Source: JAGLCW01 sp964422555 (GTDB lineage Bacteria; Caldisericota; Caldisericia; UBA6126). From it: DNA of 64,000 nt. The stretch spans positions 12,963 to 76,962 of the forward strand of contig CAYRBR010000001.1 in NCBI GenBank assembly GCA_964422555.1, read 5' to 3'. Below the pieces are notes generated by a model. That model did no database searches. It worked only from the letters and a program-made list of their open reading frames with translations, and had not been told where the DNA came from. The position numbers and the translations under genes are program-made. This document shows positions 17,665 through 25,788 of this stretch, piece after piece (positions within the stretch are counted from its first letter, which is position 1; every line of letters begins with the position of its first letter).

Positions 17665-19040
17665 ACCAAGACACCTCCCTTTTTATGATTATCAATTGTT
17701 AATGTTCCGTGATGAAGTTCCATAATTTCATCACAAATTGCTAAACCCATCCCAGAACCTTTTCGTTTATTGGATCCCTGGTAGAACTTCAATTTTACGA
17801 ATGGAAGATCTTTTTCAGGTATGCCATCACCTGAATCCTGAATGGTTACCTGAATGGTAGATGGGAGTACTAGTAGGTTTACCCAGATCCATTGATTCGG
17901 ACCGGAATACTTAACTGCATTGTCTAAAATATTATCAAAAACACGCTTAACGTAAAAAGAATCAATTACAACAGGAGCGGGACTATTAGAGATATCGGTT
18001 TGCAACATAAGGTGGTGTTCTTTAATGGCCGGTTTTATAAAGGATAGCGAATCGAGTAAAATCTTTTTTAAATCTACTTTCTCGAGAGAAAGTTGAATCT
18101 TTTTTGGGGATAAACGAGAGAAATCAAGCAACCGATTTACCATTTCAGAAAGTCGATCACATTCTTTTTCAATAATTTGATTCCCTTCTTTTATATCTTC
18201 GGGCGTTAAACCTTCTGGGGTTTGGAGAGTAATGGCCCATCCTTTGATAGAGGTGAGAGGGGTGCGAAGATCGTGTGATATAGAGGATATAAAATGGTTT
18301 TTGATTTCTTCTTTGTCTTGGATTTCTTTTGCCATCTGATTAAAGGTTTGACCCAATTCTCCTATTTCATCTTCCTCGCGGTTACTAATTCGAACAGAAT
18401 AATCACCATTACTCATTTTTCTTGAAGCATGGGTAATGTTGCTTATAGGAACAGACAGGGATTTCGATACCTGTAATCCAATTCCAATACTAATGATGAT
18501 TGCCACTAGTCCTACCAATAGAAGGTAGAAGGCGAGATTAATTACTGCTTGCCTTGTTTTTACCATCGAAGTGATAAAACGGGCATATCCAATGAAATTC
18601 TGATTTGAATATAAGGGGATCGTAATACCTAGTAATGGATCTTTATTATCAATGGTTTGAGAAGACCAAACAATTGAGTCTTTTGTTCGAATGTCTTCTA
18701 AAGAGTTTATATATAAGGGTACATTGTTCGGGTTGGGAAGCGTATCCGCCAATATGTTTCCATTTGATTCAAATAGCTGCACCTGGGCTTTTGAGTTTGC
18801 TGAAAAACTACGAAGGATGGTTTGTCTTTGAGTATATATGTCGGGGTTGTCAATATATTCATGAAAAAAAGTAGATGATAAAAGTGCTTGGTTCTTTAAA
18901 ATACTGGTAATACTGTTCACATAGTAATTATGAATAGCTAATGTAAGGGTGATTTGGAAGAATAGAACACTAACGCAAACAATAAAAGCATACCCAATGA
19001 TTAATCGTGCTCGGATACTTTTGAAATGAAATACAGACAT
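17637..19040 (-). CDS. Membrane sensor histidine kinase
   Basis: A 467-aa kinase with two membrane helices (about 12-35 and 165-190) flanking an extracytoplasmic sensor loop. A HAMP domain follows (SVPISNITHASRKMSNGDY), then the phosphoacceptor H-box SHDLRTPLTSIKG and an ATPase domain with N-box (IFDNILDNAVKYS), DSGDGIP and GSGMGLAI. It is of the OmpR-partner type. Its ATG overlaps the stop of the response regulator gene (TAATG), and it is followed by an overlapping lipoprotein gene. The signal is unknown. Confidence 0.95.
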   Translation of the reverse strand: MSVFHFKSIRARLIIGYAFIVCVSVLFFQITLTLAIHNYYVNSITSILKNQALLSSTFFHEYIDNPDIYTQRQTILRSFSANSKAQVQLFESNGNILADTLPNPNNVPLYINSLEDIRTKDSIVWSSQTIDNKDPLLGITIPLYSNQNFIGYARFITSMVKTRQAVINLAFYLLLVGLVAIIISIGIGLQVSKSLSVPISNITHASRKMSNGDYSVRISNREEDEIGELGQTFNQMAKEIQDKEEIKNHFISSISHDLRTPLTSIKGWAITLQTPEGLTPEDIKEGNQIIEKECDRLSEMVNRLLDFSRLSPKKIQLSLEKVDLKKILLDSLSFIKPAIKEHHLMLQTDISNSPAPVVIDSFYVKRVFDNILDNAVKYSGPNQWIWVNLLVLPSTIQVTIQDSGDGIPEKDLPFVKLKFYQGSNKRKGSGMGLAICDEIMELHHGTLTIDNHKKGGVLVCLTFPKSA

Positions 19041-19723
19041 TATCTACGCCAACGATAGCCTATTCCCCAAACGGTTTCAATGTTTTCAGGTTTCGCTGGA
19101 TTATCTTCGATTTTTCCTCGAAGTCTTCGAATGTAAACATCAATTGTTTTTGGTTCTGTAACAACATCTGACCATACTCTATCCATTATTTCATCCCGTG
19201 AAAATGCTACTCCAGGATTTTCCATTAAAAGACTAAGAAGGCGAAACTCTCTTTGGGTAAGATCAATTGGCTTTCCCATTTTGTAAGATTCCCTAGTTTT
19301 TGTATTAATGGAAATACCATGCGATTGAATAAATCCAGATTCATTTTTTTCTGCAAGGGTGGTTCTTCGCAGAACAGCATTGATTCGAGCAACCAATTCT
19401 AAAGGATTGAAGGGTTTTACGATGTAATCATCCCCTCCACTGCGAAAACCATGTATTTTGTCTTGATCTTGTCCTTTGGCTGTCAGCATAATAATCGGAA
19501 TTTTATTGTTAATCTTTCGAATTTCTTCGCAAGTTTTGTATCCATTCATTCCAGGCAACATAATGTCCAATAGGATTAAATGAATGACATCTTTTTGCAC
19601 AATACGAATTCCTTCTTCTCCTGACCCAACTTCCACAACTTCGAAATTATTACGTTTTAGATTGATCGATGTAAATTTTCGAATAGGCAACTCGTCTTCA
19701 ATAATTAGAATTTTCTTTTGCAT
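19040..19723 (-). CDS. OmpR/PhoB-family response regulator
   Basis: A 227-aa regulator. The receiver domain has the acidic pair in IIEDE, phosphoacceptor Asp53 in LLDIMLPGMNG, the Thr-Ala of MLTAKG and the Lys of VKPFNPLEL. The C-terminal winged helix has LTQREFRLLSLLMENPG and the final TVWGIGYRWRR. AAGGA lies upstream. A minus-strand TATAAT at 19777-19772 may be the -10 of the operon. It is read divergently from rnc and translationally coupled to the kinase gene. Confidence 0.96.
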   Translation of the reverse strand: MQKKILIIEDELPIRKFTSINLKRNNFEVVEVGSGEEGIRIVQKDVIHLILLDIMLPGMNGYKTCEEIRKINNKIPIIMLTAKGQDQDKIHGFRSGGDDYIVKPFNPLELVARINAVLRRTTLAEKNESGFIQSHGISINTKTRESYKMGKPIDLTQREFRLLSLLMENPGVAFSRDEIMDRVWSDVVTEPKTIDVYIRRLRGKIEDNPAKPENIETVWGIGYRWRR

Positions 19724-19796
19724 GATTGAATCCTTTTGCTAAATTTAAGGTTTGTATCCATTTTCATTTTTATTATACTACTTCAATTAATAGAAG

Positions 19797-20576
19797 ATGA
19801 CAAATATACAACAAAAAATAAAAATAATTGAAGAAAAGCAGGCCGATAGAATATTGGAGGTATTAGGATCAGTAGGGGTATCTCCAAAGTGTATGCGGTA
19901 TTATTTTGAGGCATTCACACATCGATCTTTTAAGGCTGAAAATGAATGGCCCTACGCAGATAATGAGCGCTATGAATTTTTAGGCGATTCCATTTTGCAA
20001 AGTACAATATCTCTGTTTTTGATTGACCGAAATATTGAAGCTACAGAAGGAGAACTGACTCTTCTTAGAACAATGTTCGTTCGATCTGAAACACTCACAA
20101 CCCTTACAATGAACTTAAAGTTATATCCAGCACTTCTTTTATCCAAAGGAGAAGCGGAACAAGCCCACAAATTTGAAGTTGAGTTTAGAAAGAATAATCC
20201 CTTTACTTTGAAATACGAACCTTATTGCGATTTATTTGAAGCATTTATGGCAGCTTACGTAATGGACATTGGTTTAAAACATGCTATGAAATGGTTACGA
20301 AATCTGTTTAATGATGTGGCAGGATATATTCATCTTGAAACGTATAAAAAAGATGCAAAAACACATCTGCAGGAACTGCTTCAGAGTCAGTGTCACAAAC
20401 TTCCCAAGTACAGTACTAAATTAGATAAGGCGAACCCGAAAAACGGATTTTACACGGAAGTGTATTTAGAGGACACATTTCTGGGCTGCGGTTATGGGAA
20501 GACAAAAAAATCTTCTCAACAAGGCGCAGCCCATAATGCACTGCAGAAGAAAGAGCTTTTACTCGGCCTTAAGTAA
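19797..20576 (+). CDS. rnc: Ribonuclease III
   Basis: Double-strand-specific endoribonuclease for rRNA and mRNA processing, 259 aa. The signature NERYEFLGDSIL carries the catalytic Glu and Asp; the second acidic pair is in CDLFEAFMAAYV. A dsRNA-binding domain follows from about residue 185 (AKTHLQELLQ, GCGYGKTKKSSQQGAAHNAL). The start ATG 19797 has no strong Shine-Dalgarno. It is not beside smc, ftsY or acpP as in many Firmicutes, and its 3' end overlaps the SPFH gene on the other strand by 18 bp. Confidence 0.95.
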   Translation: MTNIQQKIKIIEEKQADRILEVLGSVGVSPKCMRYYFEAFTHRSFKAENEWPYADNERYEFLGDSILQSTISLFLIDRNIEATEGELTLLRTMFVRSETLTTLTMNLKLYPALLLSKGEAEQAHKFEVEFRKNNPFTLKYEPYCDLFEAFMAAYVMDIGLKHAMKWLRNLFNDVAGYIHLETYKKDAKTHLQELLQSQCHKLPKYSTKLDKANPKNGFYTEVYLEDTFLGCGYGKTKKSSQQGAAHNALQKKELLLGLK

Positions 20577-21428
20577 AGACTTAGGGTCTAGGATAAAATT
20601 CTGACCAGACGGTACAATCATAATTTCAATATTATCCGACAGTTTCTCTATCATTGTATATTGAATGATTTTATCGGTTAGTGACTCCGATAAAAGTCTA
20701 TTTGCTTCGGCGTTTCCTTTTGCTTTCGTAATAATTTGTTCTGCTTTATATTGCTCCTGCTTTACTTTTTCCTGTTCTTCTAAAGCTTTTTGAGCTGCAA
20801 TTTGTTTCAGCTCGATGGACTGCTTAAATTCTAAACTGAAATCAATGTTTTCTAGGAGTACATCTACTACTTCAATGGAAAAAGGTTCCAAATCTGCTTT
20901 TAAACGTTCACGAATTGCAACACGCAATTCTTCTCTGTTAGGAGCGATATCAATAGCCTTAAATTTTACAGTTTCATCTTTTACAATTTGTGGAATTTTC
21001 GGATAAATAAGTACTTCAAAGTAGCGAGGTCCAATGTTTCTGTACAAATCTTGAATGATATTAGGGGATACTTTGAAGTTCAGAGTTAAATCCATGTTTA
21101 AGCTTTGGGTTTCAGAAGAGAAGCACTCCAACCCGGAAAAATTATACTTTTGGATTCGAATATCTGCCAATTTCATATTTTTCCAGGGGGATATCATTTG
21201 CAATCCTTCCGGTTTTTGATCGACAATAGAGCCAAATTGGTAAATGATACCAACATTCCCGGTGGGGATTATCTTAATTGCACTCCAGAAAGTAGCTACA
21301 ACTAATATCAAAACAACAATCCAGGGAAACGTACTCTGGAATGAACTTTTAACATTGCTTCTCCGAACAATTAATAAAGATGCCACAAAAACAACGATAA
21401 GTAACAGAGCAATCACAATATAAGTCAT
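20559..21428 (-). CDS. Prohibitin/SPFH-domain membrane protein
   Basis: A 289-aa protein with two N-terminal hydrophobic segments (residues 2-22 and 33-50) and then an SPFH (band 7) domain (TGNVGIIYQFGSIVDQKPEG, through PNREELRVAIRERL). A charged coiled-coil helix rich in Glu, Lys and Gln follows. Such proteins form membrane-bound rings and microdomains and may guard membrane proteases. The gene sits 11 bp past the M42 peptidase on the same strand, so the two are probably cotranscribed. Confidence 0.87.
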   Translation of the reverse strand: MTYIVIALLLIVVFVASLLIVRRSNVKSSFQSTFPWIVVLILVVATFWSAIKIIPTGNVGIIYQFGSIVDQKPEGLQMISPWKNMKLADIRIQKYNFSGLECFSSETQSLNMDLTLNFKVSPNIIQDLYRNIGPRYFEVLIYPKIPQIVKDETVKFKAIDIAPNREELRVAIRERLKADLEPFSIEVVDVLLENIDFSLEFKQSIELKQIAAQKALEEQEKVKQEQYKAEQIITKAKGNAEANRLLSESLTDKIIQYTMIEKLSDNIEIMIVPSGQNFILDPKSLLKAE

Positions 21429-21439
21429 ATATCTCCTCC

Positions 21440-22474
21440 TTAATTAGTAATGTAGTGGATTAACAATTGAAGTGTAGCAAGAATACCATTTTCATGAGTT
21501 CTTTCGTATCCATGAGATGAAGAAACCCCTGGACCTATAAGACCATGTTTCATACTGTATCCAGCTCGAAGAGATGCTTCAACGTCAGAACCATAATAAG
21601 GAAAAACATCTGCAGCGTAGGCTATCTCATTTGATTTGGCAATCTGGATGAGAGATTTTGTAATGGAGTAGTCATAAGGGCCTCCGCTGTCTTTAACACA
21701 AATAGATACTTTCTCTTCTGAGCCTTCCAAATCACTCCCGATTGCACCCATGTCAACCGAGATCATTTCTGAAGTGGAGGAAGGTATATCTGAAGATCCC
21801 CCGTGTCCAACCTCTTCATAGGTGGTAAACAAAAGTTGTACATTCTTGGTTACTATCTTTTGGTTATCTTGAATCCATTGAGCAAGGGCAATAAGAATTG
21901 CTGATCCAGCTTTATCATCTAAGTGTCGACTTTTTATAAAACCACTAGATGTGATACAAAACCTTGGATCAAATGAGATAAAGTTACCGGTTTCAATGCC
22001 AATATCGGTAATATCTTTTTTGGAATGACATAATTCATCCACTACTACTTCAATTTCGTCTTCATTTTTTTCTTTCCCAACTGTTCTCGCCGTATGAACG
22101 GAAGGATTTGTATATTGCATAGTTCCTGAAATTGTATTTCCGTTGTAGAGGTGAATTGAGCAGTTTTCTCCTGAAACAGTATTTTCAGCCCATCCCCCAA
22201 TTTTACTAATTCGTAGACGTCCATTCGGTTTGATGGCTCTGACAATAGCCCCTAAAGTGTCTATGTGTGCTGCCAGCGTAAGAGTACTTCCTGCAGTCAT
22301 AGTATTACATACAACTGCATTTTTCCTGGTAATTTCAGTTGAATAATTCATTTGTTTGAGTATTGTATGCACCTTTTCTGATGCTTTTTCTGTGTATCCA
22401 CTTGGACTCGGAATACTACACAATTGCTGCAACGTACTTGTTGCAGTTGCAAGATATTTTTTTAAATCTTCCAT
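21440..22474 (-). CDS. M42-family aminopeptidase
   Basis: Zinc aminopeptidase of the M42 (tetrahedral aminopeptidase/glutamyl aminopeptidase) family, 344 aa. The metal and catalytic residues are visible in order: AAHIDTLG, SRHLDDKAGSA, TTYEEVGHGG, SVDMGAIGSD and SSSHGYERTH. I start at ATG 22474 (MEDLKKYL) because AAGGAG lies 6 nt upstream; the frame stays open another 23 codons upstream without family similarity. It probably degrades peptides in the cytoplasm. It is divergent from rnpB. Confidence 0.92.
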   Translation of the reverse strand: MEDLKKYLATATSTLQQLCSIPSPSGYTEKASEKVHTILKQMNYSTEITRKNAVVCNTMTAGSTLTLAAHIDTLGAIVRAIKPNGRLRISKIGGWAENTVSGENCSIHLYNGNTISGTMQYTNPSVHTARTVGKEKNEDEIEVVVDELCHSKKDITDIGIETGNFISFDPRFCITSSGFIKSRHLDDKAGSAILIALAQWIQDNQKIVTKNVQLLFTTYEEVGHGGSSDIPSSTSEMISVDMGAIGSDLEGSEEKVSICVKDSGGPYDYSITKSLIQIAKSNEIAYAADVFPYYGSDVEASLRAGYSMKHGLIGPGVSSSHGYERTHENGILATLQLLIHYITN

Positions 22475-22549
22475 AACGTCTCCTTTTGACAATCTAATTG
22501 TATCATACATCAAAAAAGACTTTTTGTTAAACGTATTGTACAAATTCTC

Positions 22550-22578
22550 CTGAAAAAAAAGAACCTTTATGCTATACT
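22550..22578 (+). promoter_or_regulatory. Candidate promoter of rnpB
   Basis: TATACT at 22573-22578 lies 6 bp before the inferred 5' end of the RNA. CTGAAA (22550-22555) sits 17 bp further upstream as a four-of-six -35 match. Confidence 0.55.
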
Positions 22579-22584
22579 ACAACT

Positions 22585-22910
22585 ACCTCGAGTAGAAAAG
22601 GCAATTGCTGAGTATTCTCAGAGGAAAGTCCGGGCTCCACAGAGCAGGGTGCTAATTAACGATTAGTGGGGGTGACCCTAAGGAAAGTGCAACAGAAAAT
22701 ACACAGCCTGTTTTTTAACAGGTAAAGGTGAAATGGCGAGGTAAGAGCTCACCGGCAACCGGGTGACCGGTTGGATTTGTAAACCCCACCTGGAGCAAGA
22801 CCAATGACAAACGTTTGTAGGTTGCTCGCCAAGTTTGTAGGTGTGTCGCTTAGATAGATGATTGCCATCCAGCAATGGATACAGAACCTGGCTTATTGAA
22901 TACTCGAGGT
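22585..22910 (+). ncRNA. rnpB: RNase P RNA
   Basis: Catalytic RNA of ribonuclease P, which matures tRNA 5' ends. The universal core elements are present: GAGGAAAGTCCGGGCTCC near the 5' end, AGGGTGCTAATTAACG and GTGACCCTAAGGAAAGTGC, AAAGGTGAAATGGCGAGGTAAG with GAGCTCACCGG, AAACCCCACCTGGAGCAAGA, and the 3' GATAGATGATTGCC with ACAGAACCTGGCTTAT. The ends are set by the P1 stem, acctcgagta (22585-22594) with tactcgaggt (22901-22910). I did not fold it to separate types A and B. The rsmH start lies only 5 bp past its 3' end. Confidence 0.97.
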
Positions 22911-22915
22911 TTAAT

Positions 22916-23806
22916 ATGATGATGAAACAGACAATATATCATACACCTGTTTTTAAGAAACAGATACTTGATTTACTGCAAGTTCGACCTGATTCCATTA
23001 TATTGGATTGTACTTGTGGAGAGGGTGGGCATGCAAGCATCTTTCTTCCTTGCATACCGAATGGATACTACTACGGTTTTGATCGTGATGCATCTGTATT
23101 ACAAATTGCCCAAAAGCGACTGGAAGAAATTGGATCCAATTTTTCACTTTTTCCTTTTTCATATGCGAAATCACTTCCTATTCTACAGGAGCATTCTTTG
23201 CAGAAACCAACAATTGTTTTGGCTGATTTGGGAATTTCAATGTATCAGATTAAATCGAAGAACAGAGGATTTAGTTTTCAGTCGGAAGACACCTTAAACA
23301 TGCGATTCGACTCCGATGAGACAAATGTGCAAGCACTAGATATAATCAATCGATATCCCGAAGAAAAGTTAGCTGACATTATTTTTTATAATGGAGAAGA
23401 AAGGGCTTCCCGGAGAATTGCACATTGGATTGTAAAAGAAAGAAAGAAGGGGTTTATTACTACTTGTAGTGAGTTGGCTTCTATTGTGGCAAGAGCTAAA
23501 GGGCAGCATGGATCTAAATTACATTCTGCAACAAAAACATTTCAAGCTCTTCGGATTGAAGTGAATCAAGAGCTAAAACATCTGGACAAGTTATTAGAAA
23601 TACTTCCTTCCTTGTTACAACCAAGGGGCATTGCAGGATTTATCTCATATCACTCACTGGAAGATCGTAGAATAAAACACTTTTTTAAAAATTCAGACTT
23701 TTTTTCGAGAGTGAACAAAAAAGTAGTTAAACCAAATTCTGAAGAGATTGAAAATAATCCAGCGGCCAGAAGCGCTAAATTCAGAGCAGGGATTCGCTGT
23801 GAATAA
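22916..23806 (+). CDS. rsmH: 16S rRNA (cytosine-1402-N4)-methyltransferase
   Basis: SAM-dependent methyltransferase (MraW), 296 aa. Motifs include HTPVFKKQILDLL, the SAM site (DCTCGEGGHAS), ADLGISMYQI, the family stretch FDSDETNVQALDIIN and SYHSLEDRRIKHF. Three tandem ATGs occur at 22916, 22919 and 22922. The best ribosome binding site is GAGG at 22906-22909, inside the 3' strand of the RNase P P1 stem. It is the first gene of the dcw cluster; mraZ, which usually precedes it, is absent. Confidence 0.95.
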   Translation: MMMKQTIYHTPVFKKQILDLLQVRPDSIILDCTCGEGGHASIFLPCIPNGYYYGFDRDASVLQIAQKRLEEIGSNFSLFPFSYAKSLPILQEHSLQKPTIVLADLGISMYQIKSKNRGFSFQSEDTLNMRFDSDETNVQALDIINRYPEEKLADIIFYNGEERASRRIAHWIVKERKKGFITTCSELASIVARAKGQHGSKLHSATKTFQALRIEVNQELKHLDKLLEILPSLLQPRGIAGFISYHSLEDRRIKHFFKNSDFFSRVNKKVVKPNSEEIENNPAARSAKFRAGIRCE

Positions 23807-24077
23807 AGGAATCCAATATCTGCTTATTATGATACTTTGTTTGTTAGCACTGGGAATTGCACAAACATCTGTTTGGGTAGCAGACCAGAAAATTGAAAAA
23901 TTACAAACAGATATTGAAGATCTTCGATTCGAAATTGGAGATTTACAAAAAGATTACGAGAACCTTATTAACCCTGCAAGAATTTTATTTGAAGCAAAAA
24001 ACAGGGAAACGTTGCAGATGGTTCCGTTAGAAAAAACTCAACAAACGGAGGTATACTATTTTGAGTTTTCAGAGTAG
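23799..24077 (+). CDS. ftsL: FtsL-like cell division protein
   Basis: A small bitopic membrane protein of 92 aa between rsmH and the class B PBP, the normal place of ftsL. One membrane helix (residues about 5-24) precedes a leucine-zipper-like coiled coil (IEKLQTDIEDLRFEIGDLQK) and a short extracytoplasmic tail. I use GTG 23799, overlapping rsmH by 8 bp, because starts further upstream would add only rsmH-overlapping sequence. FtsL proteins are too divergent for motif proof, so the call rests on topology and position. Confidence 0.75.
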   Translation: MNKGIQYLLIMILCLLALGIAQTSVWVADQKIEKLQTDIEDLRFEIGDLQKDYENLINPARILFEAKNRETLQMVPLEKTQQTEVYYFEFSE

Positions 24078-25788
24078 ACAAAAAAAACAACGTTTGCATA
24101 GTATTCAATTTATTGGTGTGATCATGTTTATTCTGCTACTGGTAGTATCAACCTGTCTTTTCTGGAGAGGTTTGTTTGATACCCATGCAGCAACCTTGAA
24201 ACACTATCGGTCGAGTGATCCAGACATTATTCTCCCGATGAGGGGAAAAATAATGGATCGAAATGGACACATTTTTGCCCAAAGTAAAGAGGCATATACC
24301 TTACACTACAATCCTCAGGAAATGGAGAATCCCGAGCTTTTTATCAACCAGATAACCCCCGTACTAGGCTTAAATGAAGAAAAAGCTCTGCAGAAAATGG
24401 AAGAAGAAATAAAAGATACCAGTCGAAGAGATGGAGTTGTGTTTGAAAAAATGTCGGAAGTGCAGATGGAACGCATAAAAAAACTAGTGAAAGATTCTTC
24501 CATATGCAATTACAATTTTAGCATTGACCAAAAAAGAGAGTACCCAAAGGGATCAATGGCAGCAGCATTAATTGGCTGGGTAGGACATGACAACATTGGA
24601 CTAAGTGGTCTTGAGATTGCATATAATACTCTTTTGTCGGGTATTCCGGGTCGAAAGATATACAATCGGAATTTCAGTGGTAATAAAGTTCCTGGTTCAG
24701 AAGAAGTAGTTGAACCTCCAGTTCATGGAAAGAATATTGTATTAACAATTGATGATAAAATGCAGGCTAAAGTGGAATCTATTATCGAGAATCATGTTGA
24801 AATGAATCAAGCAAAAGGAGGAGTAGGCATTGTAATGGATCCTAAAACAGGAGAGATTCTCGCAATGGCTTCGTACCCCTCTTTCGATTTAAATGAAGGC
24901 AACGATTATATTTTAGATCCAATTTATTCAAACAGAGCGGTTGCTATGAACTACGAACCAGGATCTGTTTTTAAGGGGATCACCGCATCAGCTGCATTAG
25001 AATTGGGCTATATCACTCCTACTGACGAGTATTCTTGCGAGGGGTACTTAATGGTTGAAGGTAAAACCATTAAGTGTATGGTTAAACATGGTACACAACA
25101 GCTGGCTGAGTATTTGAAAAACTCATGTAATTGTGTTTTTTCTCAAATTGGAATACAAATGGGCTTCGAGTTACTTGACTTTGTTGAACGATTTCAATTT
25201 GGTAAAAGATATCCCTTACACCTTTGTGAACAAGAATCAGGCATACTCCCTGACAGAGATTGGTATTCTGATCTTGAAGCAGCGAATATTTCATTTGGAA
25301 CCTCCATTTCTGTTACACCATTACAAATAATTAATGCGTATGCAGCTATCATTAATGGGGGTAATTTAATGAACCCGATGCTGGTTAAAGAAATACAAGA
25401 TAGCAATGGGAAGGCTATTGAAACATTCCAACCACAAGTATTGAAAAGGATTTTGTCAAAGGAAACCTCAGCAGAAATGATTGCAGTGTTACAAAATGTT
25501 GTGCAGGGAAGAAATGGGTGCTCTGCAGCAAAGATTAAGGGAGTTCCAGTAGGGGGGAAAACAGGAACTGCTAAGAAAACCCTTTACGGGGAATACCAAG
25601 ACGACAAAGTGATTTGTTCCTTTGTAGGATTCTTCCCGGCCGATGATCCAACCTATTTAGTGTTAGTGTCAATCGATGAGCCTCAACCAGCTTATACTTC
25701 TTTTGGTTCTACTGTAGCTGCACCAGCTTTTCGAGATATTGCTCAATGGCTTTTACTGATGGGAGAACAGAATAGTGCATCTAACTGA
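24061..25788 (+). CDS. ftsI: Class B penicillin-binding protein, FtsI/PBP2 type
   Basis: Septal peptidoglycan transpeptidase, 575 aa, with an N-terminal membrane helix (about 15-37), a dimerisation domain (MRGKIMDRNGHIFAQ) and the transpeptidase domain. All three catalytic motifs are intact: SVFK (GSVFKGITA), SCN (KNSCNCVF) and KTGT (GGKTGTAKK). There is no PASTA domain, so it is unlike SpoVD and PBP2X. TTG 24061 is the likely start, about 10 nt after GGAGG, and overlaps ftsL. Unlike several Mur enzymes in the same cluster, its active-site motifs are conserved. Confidence 0.93.
   Translation: MSFQSRQKKQRLHSIQFIGVIMFILLLVVSTCLFWRGLFDTHAATLKHYRSSDPDIILPMRGKIMDRNGHIFAQSKEAYTLHYNPQEMENPELFINQITPVLGLNEEKALQKMEEEIKDTSRRDGVVFEKMSEVQMERIKKLVKDSSICNYNFSIDQKREYPKGSMAAALIGWVGHDNIGLSGLEIAYNTLLSGIPGRKIYNRNFSGNKVPGSEEVVEPPVHGKNIVLTIDDKMQAKVESIIENHVEMNQAKGGVGIVMDPKTGEILAMASYPSFDLNEGNDYILDPIYSNRAVAMNYEPGSVFKGITASAALELGYITPTDEYSCEGYLMVEGKTIKCMVKHGTQQLAEYLKNSCNCVFSQIGIQMGFELLDFVERFQFGKRYPLHLCEQESGILPDRDWYSDLEAANISFGTSISVTPLQIINAYAAIINGGNLMNPMLVKEIQDSNGKAIETFQPQVLKRILSKETSAEMIAVLQNVVQGRNGCSAAKIKGVPVGGKTGTAKKTLYGEYQDDKVICSFVGFFPADDPTYLVLVSIDEPQPAYTSFGSTVAAPAFRDIAQWLLLMGEQNSASN

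Noticed and set aside
22862..22915. Upstream extension of rsmH into rnpB
   Set aside because: The extra 18 codons lie within the RNase P RNA and have no similarity to RsmH; the family begins at the tandem ATGs.
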